A stretch of DNA of 64,000 nt. It comes from Glycomyces artemisiae. GTDB lineage: Bacteria > Actinomycetota > Actinomycetes > Mycobacteriales > Micromonosporaceae. Below are positions 1-8,240 of this stretch, one piece after another (position 1 is the first letter of the stretch; each line of letters starts with the position of its first letter). The stretch lies in NCBI RefSeq assembly GCF_003002955.1, contig NZ_PVTJ01000007.1:1-64000 (forward strand). Reading direction: 5' to 3'. The notes beneath the pieces were generated by a model that was not told where the DNA came from, did not search any database, and saw only the letters and a program-made list of their open reading frames with translations. A program made the translations under genes and the position numbers.

Positions 1-741
1 TACGAGGCGATGGCCGGGGTCCGCTACGACCACGAGCCGGCCCAGCGCGGGGCGCTCCCGGCCGAGGAGGACTGGGACACCCGCTCCTACCTCCGCCACG
101 TGCCCACCGTCTTCGAAGCCGTCCGGAACGAGTTCGGGCCGGAACTCCCACTGCTGCACGACGCCCACCACCGCCTCACCCCCATCCAGGCCGCGCAGCT
201 CGGCAAGTCCCTGGAGCCGTTCGACCTGTTCTGGCTTGAAGACGTCACCCCCGCCGAGAACCAGGAGGCCCTGCGCCTGGTCCGCCAGCACACGACCACG
301 CCCCTGGCGATCGGGGAGATCTTCAATACGGTGTGGGACTACCAGCAGATCATCCGCGAGCAGCTCATCGACTACGTCCGAAGCGCGGTCACCCACACCG
401 GGGGCATCTCGCATTTGAAGAAGGTCCTCGACTACGCCGCGCAGTACCAGATCAAGTCGGGGATGCACGGGCCCACCGACATCTCGCCGGTGGGCATGGC
501 CGCGGCCATGCACCTGGGCCTGGCGATCCACAACTTCGGCATCCAGGAGTACATGCAACACGGCGCCAAGACCGACCAGGTCTTCCAGCAGTCGTTCACG
601 TGGACCGACGGCCACCTCCACCCCGGCCACCAACCCGGGCTCGGCGTCGACCTCGACACCGACGAAGCCGGGAAGTACCCCTACGTCCAGGCGTACCTCC
701 CCTTCAACCGCCTCCACGACGGCACCATCCACGACTGGTGA
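1..741 (+). CDS. manD: D-mannonate dehydratase (ManD/RspA-type enolase superfamily), 5' truncated
   Basis: The reading frame is open from base 1, so the N-terminus lies outside the window. The remaining 246 residues match the barrel and C-terminus of the mannonate dehydratase branch of the mandelate racemase/enolase superfamily. Visible motifs are HDAHHRLTP (catalytic His on the barrel), FWLEDVTPAEN (metal-binding Glu), IGEIF (metal-binding Glu) and HGPTDISPVG with the conserved catalytic His. The family dehydrates D-mannonate to 2-keto-3-deoxygluconate in the cytoplasm, a step of glucuronate catabolism. It overlaps gluconokinase by 4 bp (GTGA) and heads the sugar operon seen here. Some members of this family have low activity and may act on D-gluconate, so the substrate is inferred. 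The beta-glucuronidase at 13355 supports the glucuronate route. Confidence 0.88.
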   Translation, partial: YEAMAGVRYDHEPAQRGALPAEEDWDTRSYLRHVPTVFEAVRNEFGPELPLLHDAHHRLTPIQAAQLGKSLEPFDLFWLEDVTPAENQEALRLVRQHTTTPLAIGEIFNTVWDYQQIIREQLIDYVRSAVTHTGGISHLKKVLDYAAQYQIKSGMHGPTDISPVGMAAAMHLGLAIHNFGIQEYMQHGAKTDQVFQQSFTWTDGHLHPGHQPGLGVDLDTDEAGKYPYVQAYLPFNRLHDGTIHDW

Positions 742-1274
742 ACACTCAAGCGCCCCAAGCGATCGTGGTCATGGGAGTCGCGGGCTCCGGCAAGACCACC
801 ATCGCCGCTCTGCTCGCCGCCCGCATCGGCGGCGACGTCGTCGACGCCGACGACCTCCACCCCGCCACGAACGTCGCCAAGATGGCCGCGGGCACCCCGC
901 TCACCGACGACGACCGGTGGCCCTGGCTCGCGGAGGTGGGCGCGGCGATCCGCAAGCGCCTCGCCGCCGGACGGCCCGTCGTGGTCGCGTGCTCCGCACT
1001 GCGCCGCGTCTACCGCGAATCGATCACCGCCGGCGCCGGGACGCCGGTGCAGTTCGCGCACCTCGACGGCGCGCATGAGCTCATCGCCGCGCGGATGGCC
1101 GCGCGGGCCGGGCACTTCATGCCCACCGGACTCCTCGACTCGCAGTTCGCGACCCTCGAACCGCTGGAGCCGGACGAACCGGGCTTCGCCGTCGCCATCG
1201 ACGGCAGCCCCGACGCAACCGCGGAGGCGATCGCCTTCCGCCTGGACGACGCAAGGAAAGCGAGCCCCGCATGA
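738..1274 (+). CDS. gntK: Gluconokinase
   Basis: This is a 178-aa P-loop kinase of the usual GntK length. It has a Walker A motif GVAGSGKT at residues 13-20, followed by the family motifs DADDLHP, NVAKMAAGTPLTDDDRWPWL and ACSALRRVYR. It phosphorylates D-gluconate to 6-phosphogluconate with ATP in the cytoplasm, feeding the pentose phosphate pathway. The GTG start at 738 overlaps the mannonate dehydratase stop by 4 bp, and the gene's own stop overlaps the next ATG (ATGA), so the three genes are translationally coupled. An ATP-grasp or KDG kinase is excluded by the motifs. In this context it may serve gluconate released by, or made from, the same sugar pathway. Confidence 0.9.
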   Translation: MNTQAPQAIVVMGVAGSGKTTIAALLAARIGGDVVDADDLHPATNVAKMAAGTPLTDDDRWPWLAEVGAAIRKRLAAGRPVVVACSALRRVYRESITAGAGTPVQFAHLDGAHELIAARMAARAGHFMPTGLLDSQFATLEPLEPDEPGFAVAIDGSPDATAEAIAFRLDDARKASPA

Positions 1275-2281
1275 ACGATCCAGCGCCGCTCACCGCGCAG
1301 AGCACCATCGACGCCTGGCTGCGGCATCCGAAGGGCGAGCCGCTCATCAAGGGCCTCCTCGCGCAGTCCGGTGTCGCCGAGGACATGCTGGCGCCCGTAC
1401 GGAACCTGCCGCTCCAGCAGCTCGTGGCCGTCAGCCAGGGGCAGATGCCGCAGTCGGTCGTGGACGACCTGGTGCTGCGGGCGAACGACGGCGTCGCCCC
1501 GACCGAGACCGCGGACTCGGGCCGATGGCACGAGACCGTCGTGCCCGGGCGATTCGGCGGCAGGACCGTGATCGTCACCGGAGCCGCCTCCGGGATCGGC
1601 CGGGCCACCGCGTCGCGCATCGCACGGGAGGGCGGCCGTGTGGTCGCCGTCGACGTGACGGCCGACCGCCTGCATGAACTCGCCGAGGAGCTGCCGTCGG
1701 TCACCGCCGTCAGAGCGGACATCACCGATCAGGCCGACATCGACCGGATCGCGGCGGTCGCGGGCGAGCGCATCGACGGCCTGGCGAACGTCGCGGGCGT
1801 CACCGACGACTACTCACCGGTCCACGAGACCACCGATGCCATGTGGGACAGGGTGCTCGGCATCAACCTCACCGGGAGCTTCAAGCTGACGCGCGCCGTC
1901 GCACCGGTCATGCTCGCCGCAGGGAGGGGCTCGATCGTCAACGTGGCCTCGGAGGCGGCGCTGCGCGGGAACTCCGCGGGCACCGCCTACACCGTCTCCA
2001 AGCACGGCGTAGTGGGCCTGACCAGGTCGGCGGCGTTCATGTACGGACCGCAAGGGGTGCGCGTCAACGCGATCGCACCCGGTGCGGTCGCCTCCGGCAT
2101 CGCGATGCCCGCGAACATCTCAGCGGCCGGACACGCCCGCATCGCGCCGTTCCAGCAGGCCATCCCCTCACTGGCCGTGCCCGAACAGCTGGCGGCGTCG
2201 ATCACGTTCCTGCTCAGCGACGACGGCGTCAACATCAACGGCGCCGTCCTCCCTTCCGACGGCGGCTGGTCCGTCCAGTAG
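1271..2281 (+). CDS. SDR-family sugar dehydrogenase with an N-terminal helical extension
   Basis: Residues about 95-336 are a complete classical short-chain dehydrogenase. They include TGAASGIG (103-110) for the NAD(P) phosphates, NVAG in the usual place, a catalytic Ser after NVAS, Y240-x3-K244 (YTVSK) and the C-terminal DGGWSVQ. Residues 1-90 are extra. This segment looks like the short helical tail that ends many actinobacterial family-3 or GH2 glycosidases (an aspartate/proline/glycine turn, then LPLQQLVAVSQGQMP). The gene sits between gluconokinase (ATGA overlap) and a sugar transporter, so a uronate or aldonate oxidoreductase, for example fructuronate to mannonate, is a reasonable inference. 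The exact substrate cannot be read from sequence. Confidence 0.8.
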   Translation: MNDPAPLTAQSTIDAWLRHPKGEPLIKGLLAQSGVAEDMLAPVRNLPLQQLVAVSQGQMPQSVVDDLVLRANDGVAPTETADSGRWHETVVPGRFGGRTVIVTGAASGIGRATASRIAREGGRVVAVDVTADRLHELAEELPSVTAVRADITDQADIDRIAAVAGERIDGLANVAGVTDDYSPVHETTDAMWDRVLGINLTGSFKLTRAVAPVMLAAGRGSIVNVASEAALRGNSAGTAYTVSKHGVVGLTRSAAFMYGPQGVRVNAIAPGAVASGIAMPANISAAGHARIAPFQQAIPSLAVPEQLAASITFLLSDDGVNINGAVLPSDGGWSVQ

Positions 2282-2385
2282 CACCGGTCGGCCCCCTCGC
2301 CCTCCAACTTCACAACGCCCTCACCGCGAGCGGGGCGCCACCGGCACCCGGCGCACCGCTCGCAAACCACGACAAAGGAGTCGAC

Positions 2386-3696
2386 ATGCCCGAAGACACT
2401 CGGGAACCGGCGGCGCAGTCCCTTCCGGACGCCGCACCCGGGGCGATCGCCGCCCCGCCCCTCCAGCGCGTCAGCACTGCCTACCTCGTCTGGCTCGCCG
2501 TCGCGGCCTTCGGCGGCTCGCTCGCCATGATGGTGCCGCTCTCCTACTCCCTCGCCCTGCGGATCGACGAGATCGCGCCCGGCCGCGAGGAGCTCCTCGG
2601 CTTCGTCACCGGGTCGGCACAGTTCACCTACCTCGCGCTCAGCCCTCTGATCGGCCTGTGGAGCGACCGGCTGCGGTCGCGGTTCGGCCGCCGCACCCCG
2701 TTCATGGCCGCCGGGGCCCTGCTCGGCCTGGTCGCCATGGGCGGCATCGCACTCGCCGGGAACGTGCTCCTCGTGGGCCTGTTCTGGGTGATCGGCATGG
2801 CGGGCTGGTCTGTTGCGGGCCAGGCGATCCAGAACCTCCAAGCCGACCGGGTGCCCGAGGAGCAGCGCGGGCGCGTCTCGGCGCTCACCGGCGTCGCCGT
2901 CCAGGTCGCGCCGGTGCTCGGCATCGGGATCGCCTACGCGTTCGCCTCCAATGAACTGCTCGTGTTCATGGTCCCCGCGGCCGTGGGCGTCGCCCTCATG
3001 CTGCTGCTCCCGGTGTTCAAGCCCGAGGGCGACTCGCGCGCGCTCGTGGGCGCAGGCGCCCACGTCACGGTCAAGGGCCTGATCACCAGCTACGGCTTCA
3101 ACCCGCGGAAGTACCCGGACTTCGGCTGGAACTGGCTCGGCCGGTTCATCTTCTTCATGGGCCTGTACTTCAACACGACGTTCAGCACGTTCTTCTACGC
3201 GCAGCGCCTCGACCTGCCCGTCAAGGAAGTCGCCGGAGTCCTCGCGGTCATCGGGATCATCGGCGTGGCCGCGGCCGCGGGCGGCGCCGTCGCGGGCGGG
3301 TTCCTCTCCGACAAGCTCCAGCGCCGCAAGCTCTTCGCCCTGATCGGCGCGGGGATCTTCGTCGCGGGCGCGGTGACCGAGGCGTTCGCGTACTCGCTGC
3401 CGCAGCTCATCGCGGGCATGGTGCTCATGCAGCTCGCCATCGCGGTGTTCGCCACGGTCGACCAGGCCATCGCCTTCGCCGTGCTCCCCGACCGCGCCCA
3501 GGCCGGCCGCTACCTCGCGGTGGTGGCCTTCGCGCAGAAGATCCCCAGCGCGATAGCGCCGCTCATCGCGCCGTTCATCATCACCGTCGGCGCGGGCGGC
3601 GGCGACAAGAACTACACGCTGCTGTACCTGTGCGGCGCGGTCTTCGCGCTCGCGGGCGGCCTCGTCATCGCCACCAAGATCAAGTCCGTCCGATAG
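2386..3696 (+). CDS. MFS sugar transporter (GPH/SLC45-like)
   Basis: This is a 436-aa integral membrane protein with about 12 hydrophobic segments, starting after a 30-residue hydrophilic N-terminus. The loop 2-3 signature GLWSDRLRSRFGRRTPF is the MFS motif A variant typical of sugar:cation symporters and plant-sucrose-transporter-like proteins, and an analogous FLSDKLQRRKLF loop starts the second half. The ATG at 2386 is fixed by an AAAGGAG ribosome site at 2374-2380. It lies between the SDR and the alpha-L-rhamnosidase in the same direction, so uptake of a monosaccharide or disaccharide such as rhamnose, glucuronate or gluconate is the likely job. Substrate and coupling ion are inferred. 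Confidence 0.82.
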   Translation: MPEDTREPAAQSLPDAAPGAIAAPPLQRVSTAYLVWLAVAAFGGSLAMMVPLSYSLALRIDEIAPGREELLGFVTGSAQFTYLALSPLIGLWSDRLRSRFGRRTPFMAAGALLGLVAMGGIALAGNVLLVGLFWVIGMAGWSVAGQAIQNLQADRVPEEQRGRVSALTGVAVQVAPVLGIGIAYAFASNELLVFMVPAAVGVALMLLLPVFKPEGDSRALVGAGAHVTVKGLITSYGFNPRKYPDFGWNWLGRFIFFMGLYFNTTFSTFFYAQRLDLPVKEVAGVLAVIGIIGVAAAAGGAVAGGFLSDKLQRRKLFALIGAGIFVAGAVTEAFAYSLPQLIAGMVLMQLAIAVFATVDQAIAFAVLPDRAQAGRYLAVVAFAQKIPSAIAPLIAPFIITVGAGGGDKNYTLLYLCGAVFALAGGLVIATKIKSVR

Positions 3697-3709
3697 CGAA
3701 AGGCACGCA

Positions 3710-6331
3710 ATGACTCAGCAACCCCAGGGCCTGCGGATCGACTCCGGCGGTGACCAGTTCCCCGTGTCAGGGCCCGCGCCGCGGCTCTCCTGGCTGCCGG
3801 TGGCCGGCGCCGGCCGGTACCGGCTCGAAGCGGAGGTCGACGGCGAGGCGCAGACGCAAGTCGAGGTGGACGGGCACCGGTTCGTGCCGTGGCCGTGGGC
3901 GCCGCTGGGCAGCGCCCGGCGGGTGCGCTGGCGGGTGCGGACCGGCGACGCGGTCTCAGACTGGCACGCGTTCGAGAGCGGACTGTTCGAGGCCGACTGG
4001 ACCGCGGAGTGGATCTCCCCGGTCGAGACCGGCAACGAGCCGTTCGGGCAGCGACCGGCGTACACGTTGAGCACGGACTTCGAAGCGCGGGAAGGCGTGC
4101 GATCGGCGCGGCTGTACTCGACGGCGCTGGGGGTGTACGAGGCGTTCGTCAACGGCGTGCGGGTCGGGACCGCGGAGCTGTCGCCGGGGTCGACCTCCTA
4201 CGACCGAACCTTGTACGCGCAGGCGGCCGCGGCCGCGGTGCTGCCGGGCGCGAACCGGATCGAAGTGCTGCTGTCGGACGGCTGGGTGCGCGGCGAAGTC
4301 GGCGCCTTCCGCGAACCCGCCGGTTGGGACGGCCCCACGGGCGTGCGGCTCGAACTCCACGTCGCGTACGAGGACGGCACCCGGCAAGTGGTTCGCAGCG
4401 ACGGGTCGTGGACGAGCCACCGCTCCCAGGTGGTCCGCGCGGGACTGATGGACGGCCAGACCGTGGATCTGCAAGCGCCGCAGGAGGACCCGGTGCCGGT
4501 CCTGACCGGCCGGGCCGAGGCGCCGCCTGTGGACTGGTCCCCCGCTCCGCCCGTCCGGGTGGTGGAGACGCGGCCCGCGGTGTCGCTCAAGCAGATCGAT
4601 GACGGCACCTGGATCGCCGACTTCGGCCAGAACGCCTCCGGGTGGATCGCCCTGAGCGACCTCGGCCCGTCTGGGACCCGCACCGTCATCGAGTACGGCG
4701 AGCACCTCGGCCCGGACGGCGACCTGACGACCGCGCACCTCGACGCGACCTCGCCTGAAGGCAAGGAGGTGGTGTTCCGCCAGCGCGACGAGGTCGTCTC
4801 CTCCGGCGCGCCCGGGGTGTTCGAGCCGCGGCACACCGTGCACGGCTTCCAGTACGCCCGGATCACCCGGGACGCGCCGCTCAACGCGGACGCGGTGGCG
4901 ATGCGGGTCGTCCACAGCGATCTGGCGCCGGCGGGCGACTTCGCTTGCAGCGACGACGACCTCAACCGGCTGCACGAGGTCGCGAAATGGAGCTTCCGCG
5001 GGAACGCCGTGGACATTCCCACGGACTGCCCGACCCGCGAGCGCATCGGCTGGACCGGCGACTACCAGGTGTTCGCACCGACCGCCACGCGCCTGTACGA
5101 CGTCCTGGGGTTCAGCCGCAAATGGCTGCGCAGCGTGCGCGACGACCAGTGGGACGACGGGCGCATCGCGAGCTTCTCCCCCGACGGGCGGCGCACCAAG
5201 CTCAACCCGCAGCTGCGGCTCGCGATGATGACCGGCTCGGCAGGGTGGGCCGACGCGATCGTGCTGGTGCCGTGGGAGCTGTACACCGCATACGGCGACT
5301 CCGAAGTGCTCGCGGAGAACTGGGAGGCGATGGTCCGGTGGGTCGAGTGGGCCCTCGGCAATGCCGCCTCGGCGCGGCACGCCTCGCGCATCGAGCGCTC
5401 GGCCGAGCCGCTGCCGCACGAACGGTACCTCTGGGACGGATCGTTCCACTGGGGAGAGTGGTGCGAGCCGAAGCCGAAAGGCCCGGACGGGAAGTCGTAC
5501 GACCCGATCCAGGTGAACCCGACCGCATGGTTCACCTCGGACAAAGGCGAGATCGGCACGGCGTACCTCTACCGGTCCACGAGCGTCCTGGCGCGGATCG
5601 CGGGCCTGCTCGGGCGGGCCGAAGAGGCCGCGCGGTACGGGGCGACCGCGGCGCGGGTGCTGGACGCGTGGCGCACCGAGTTCCTCGACGAGCACGGCCA
5701 CACCGCGGTCGACAACCAGCCGAGTTATGTGCGGGCGTTGCATTTCGGCCTGATCCCCGACGAGTTGCGGGAGCGCGCGGTGGACCGGCTCGCGGCGCTG
5801 ATCCGCGAGGCGGACACGCACTTGACGACCGGGTTCCTGGCGACCGCGGACCTCCTGCCGGTCCTGGCCGACCACGGCCGCGCCGACCTCGCGTACGAGC
5901 TGCTGTTCCAGCGCACCGAGCCGTCGTGGCTGGGGATGCTCGACCGCGGCGCGACGACGATCTGGGAGAACTGGGACGGCGTGGACGAGGACGGCGAGGC
6001 GCACGAATCGCTGAACCACTACAGCAAGGGCGCGGTGATCCGCTTCCTGCACACGCACACCCTCGGGCTGCGGCAGGACGAGGACTCGGCGGCATGGGAG
6101 TCGTTCACCGTGGCGCCCTTCCCGCACGCGTCGCTGACGTGGGCGCGCGGACACCTCGACACTCCCCAGGGGACGATCAGGGTCGACTGGGCGGTCGAGG
6201 GCGGCGAACTCGCCCTCACCGTCGAGGTCCCGCCCGGGACCTCCGCGACGATGGCCCTCCCCGACGGCACGACCCGCACCGCCGCGCCCGGCGTCCACCG
6301 CGCGGCCTGCCGCCTGGACGAAGGGCACTGA
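3710..6331 (+). CDS. Alpha-L-rhamnosidase, GH78
   Basis: An 873-aa protein with the GH78 layout: an N-terminal beta-sandwich, the Bac_rhamnosid_N domain (about 100-270), a concanavalin-like domain, the (alpha/alpha)6 catalytic barrel from about 420 to 760, and a C-terminal sandwich. The catalytic signature DCPTRERIGWTGD starts at D439, placing the proposed general acid at E444. TTIWENWDG supplies the proposed general base E753. Hydrolysis of terminal alpha-L-rhamnose is the family's activity. There is no signal peptide, so it should act in the cytoplasm on imported glycans. It is spaced 13 bp from the transporter and 1 bp from the GH43 gene, consistent with one operon. Confidence 0.92.
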   Translation: MTQQPQGLRIDSGGDQFPVSGPAPRLSWLPVAGAGRYRLEAEVDGEAQTQVEVDGHRFVPWPWAPLGSARRVRWRVRTGDAVSDWHAFESGLFEADWTAEWISPVETGNEPFGQRPAYTLSTDFEAREGVRSARLYSTALGVYEAFVNGVRVGTAELSPGSTSYDRTLYAQAAAAAVLPGANRIEVLLSDGWVRGEVGAFREPAGWDGPTGVRLELHVAYEDGTRQVVRSDGSWTSHRSQVVRAGLMDGQTVDLQAPQEDPVPVLTGRAEAPPVDWSPAPPVRVVETRPAVSLKQIDDGTWIADFGQNASGWIALSDLGPSGTRTVIEYGEHLGPDGDLTTAHLDATSPEGKEVVFRQRDEVVSSGAPGVFEPRHTVHGFQYARITRDAPLNADAVAMRVVHSDLAPAGDFACSDDDLNRLHEVAKWSFRGNAVDIPTDCPTRERIGWTGDYQVFAPTATRLYDVLGFSRKWLRSVRDDQWDDGRIASFSPDGRRTKLNPQLRLAMMTGSAGWADAIVLVPWELYTAYGDSEVLAENWEAMVRWVEWALGNAASARHASRIERSAEPLPHERYLWDGSFHWGEWCEPKPKGPDGKSYDPIQVNPTAWFTSDKGEIGTAYLYRSTSVLARIAGLLGRAEEAARYGATAARVLDAWRTEFLDEHGHTAVDNQPSYVRALHFGLIPDELRERAVDRLAALIREADTHLTTGFLATADLLPVLADHGRADLAYELLFQRTEPSWLGMLDRGATTIWENWDGVDEDGEAHESLNHYSKGAVIRFLHTHTLGLRQDEDSAAWESFTVAPFPHASLTWARGHLDTPQGTIRVDWAVEGGELALTVEVPPGTSATMALPDGTTRTAAPGVHRAACRLDEGH

Positions 6332-6332
6332 C

Positions 6333-8138
6333 ATGGACGACCTCGGCCACTACTGCAACCCCCTGGACCTGGCGTACCGGTACCAGGACCTCCGGTTCAA
6401 GGGGGTCGTGCAGGGCGTCGTCTTCGGCGAGCCGCGGCGCAGCGTCCACCGTGAGGGCGCGGACCCCTCGGTGGTGCGCTTCCGGAACCGGTTCTACCTG
6501 TTCGCGTCGATGTCGCGCGGGTTCTGGCACTCCGCCGACCTCGTGGACTGGGAGTACCGCGCGAGCGAGGCGCTGCCCGCCTACGACTACGCGCCCGACG
6601 CCCGCGTGATCGACGGAGCGCTGATCGTATGCGCTTCCAAGAAGGACGCTCCGTGCCCGTTCTTCCGGAGCGAGGACCCGCTCACCGGCGACTTCACCGA
6701 GGTCGCGCCCGGGACGTTCCCGTTCTGGGACCCGAACCTGTTCCAGGACGAGGACGGCAAAGTGTTCCTCTACTGGGGATGCAGCAGCACCGTACCCGTT
6801 CGGGGCGTGCAGGTCGATCCCGAGAGCTTCACGCCGCTGGGCGAGCCGGTGGACCTCGTCGCCGCCGACACGACCGCGCGCGGCTGGGAGCGGACCGGCG
6901 AGGACCACGTCAAGGCGGTCCCGCGCACCGAGCTGGAGCGGAAGATCGCGCAGTTCCAATCCGGCGAGCCGTACATCGAGGGCGCCTGGATGACCAGGCG
7001 CGGCGACACGTACTACCTCCAGTACGCGGCGCCGGGGACGCAGTGGAACACCTACGCGGACGGGTACTTCACGAGTCCGTCGCCGCTCGGGCCGTTCGCG
7101 TACTCACCCCACAGCCCGTTCTCCTCCAAACCCGGTGGCTTCGCAACCGGCGCCGGGCACGGCAGCACCTTCCAAGACGCGCATGGCAACTGGTGGCACG
7201 CCGCCACCATGCGGATCTCGGTGAACGACCCGTTCGAGCGGCGGGTCGGGATCTTCCCGGCCGGGTTCGACGCGGACGGCGTGCTCTTCTGCAACCAGCA
7301 CTTCGGCGACTACCCGCGGCCCGTCCCGGCCGGGTCCGCCGACCCGTGGGCCGATCCGCCGTGGATGCTCCTGTCCTACCGCGCCGAGGCGACCGCCTCG
7401 TCATCGCTGGCCGGGCACGGCCCGGCGCTGGCGGCGGACGAGGACATCCGCACGTGGTGGGCGGCCGGATCGCGGGAGCCCGGCGAGTGGGTGTCGCTCG
7501 ACCTCGGTGCGACCCAGCGGGTCCACGCGATCCAGGTGAACCTGGCCGCCCACGGGGTGGACGCGCCGGAGTGCCCTGACGGCGTGGACGTCGGGCATTC
7601 GTGGCGGGGCGTTTTTGCCGAGCACCAGGCCGCGGAGTTCCTCGTGGAGGTGTCGGCGGACGGCGCCGCCTGGGAAGCCGTGCGGGACACGCGCGGCACC
7701 GGCGAAGACGGGCCCCACGCGCTCGTCGTCCTCGAAGGCGGGCGACAGGTCCGGCACGTGCGCGTCACGGCCGGGCGACAGCCCTTCGACGCCGTGTTCG
7801 CGGTGAGCGGGCTGCGGGTGTTCGGGATCGGCGGCGGCCCCGCACCGGAACCGGTTGCCGTGACGGCGGTCCGAACCGACGACCTGACCGCGCGGCTCGA
7901 CTGGCCCGAATCGCCCGGCGCGGACGGCTACAACGTCAGGTACGGCGCCCATCCCGAGAAGCTCTACCAGAGCCGCCTGGTGCATGGGCGCAACGAGCTG
8001 GAACTGCGGACCCTCAACGCGGACACGGACTACTGGGTCGCCGTGGACGCGTTCAACGGCGGCGGGATCGCTCCCGGGACCACGGTCCGGGTCGTAACGA
8101 ACGGGCCACAGCCTGAGAATGTCGTGGCAATCGATTGA
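6333..8138 (+). CDS. GH43-like glycosidase with discoidin (F5/8C) and fibronectin III domains
   Basis: Residues about 40-340 form a five-bladed propeller glycosidase resembling GH43. The expected acidic triad is visible as GADPS (D44, base), FWDPN (D133, pKa modulator) and YIEGAW (E216, acid). Residues about 347-495 look like an F5/8 type C (discoidin) carbohydrate-binding domain, and about 505-595 like a fibronectin III domain. There is no signal peptide, which is odd for a protein with binding domains normally found outside the cell. GH43 members act on arabinosides, xylosides and, in some subfamilies, beta-1,3-galactans. The subfamily cannot be settled by eye. The start lies 1 bp after the rhamnosidase stop. 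Confidence 0.85.
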   Translation: MDDLGHYCNPLDLAYRYQDLRFKGVVQGVVFGEPRRSVHREGADPSVVRFRNRFYLFASMSRGFWHSADLVDWEYRASEALPAYDYAPDARVIDGALIVCASKKDAPCPFFRSEDPLTGDFTEVAPGTFPFWDPNLFQDEDGKVFLYWGCSSTVPVRGVQVDPESFTPLGEPVDLVAADTTARGWERTGEDHVKAVPRTELERKIAQFQSGEPYIEGAWMTRRGDTYYLQYAAPGTQWNTYADGYFTSPSPLGPFAYSPHSPFSSKPGGFATGAGHGSTFQDAHGNWWHAATMRISVNDPFERRVGIFPAGFDADGVLFCNQHFGDYPRPVPAGSADPWADPPWMLLSYRAEATASSSLAGHGPALAADEDIRTWWAAGSREPGEWVSLDLGATQRVHAIQVNLAAHGVDAPECPDGVDVGHSWRGVFAEHQAAEFLVEVSADGAAWEAVRDTRGTGEDGPHALVVLEGGRQVRHVRVTAGRQPFDAVFAVSGLRVFGIGGGPAPEPVAVTAVRTDDLTARLDWPESPGADGYNVRYGAHPEKLYQSRLVHGRNELELRTLNADTDYWVAVDAFNGGGIAPGTTVRVVTNGPQPENVVAID

Positions 8139-8205
8139 CAACTTCAATCAACAGCTGATGTACTACCTGACAACCCGGCTGTTCCCTCAAACCGTCAATC
8201 GGTTG
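8128..8205 (+). promoter_or_regulatory. Candidate promoter flanked by two LacI-type operators
   Basis: Two similar palindromes with a central CG lie 68 bp apart: CAATCGATTG (8128-8137, perfect) and CAATCGGTTG (8196-8205, one mismatch). Extending each by three bases keeps most positions paired for the first site. A TTGACA hexamer (8135-8140) with a weak ATGTAC hexamer 17 bp downstream lies between them. The arrangement suits a LacI-family sugar repressor controlling the ABC importer and GH2 genes. No LacI gene is present in the window, so the regulator is unknown. Confidence 0.4.
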
Positions 8206-8240
8206 CCGGATTGCCTTTTCACACGAAGGAGTCTGAAAAG

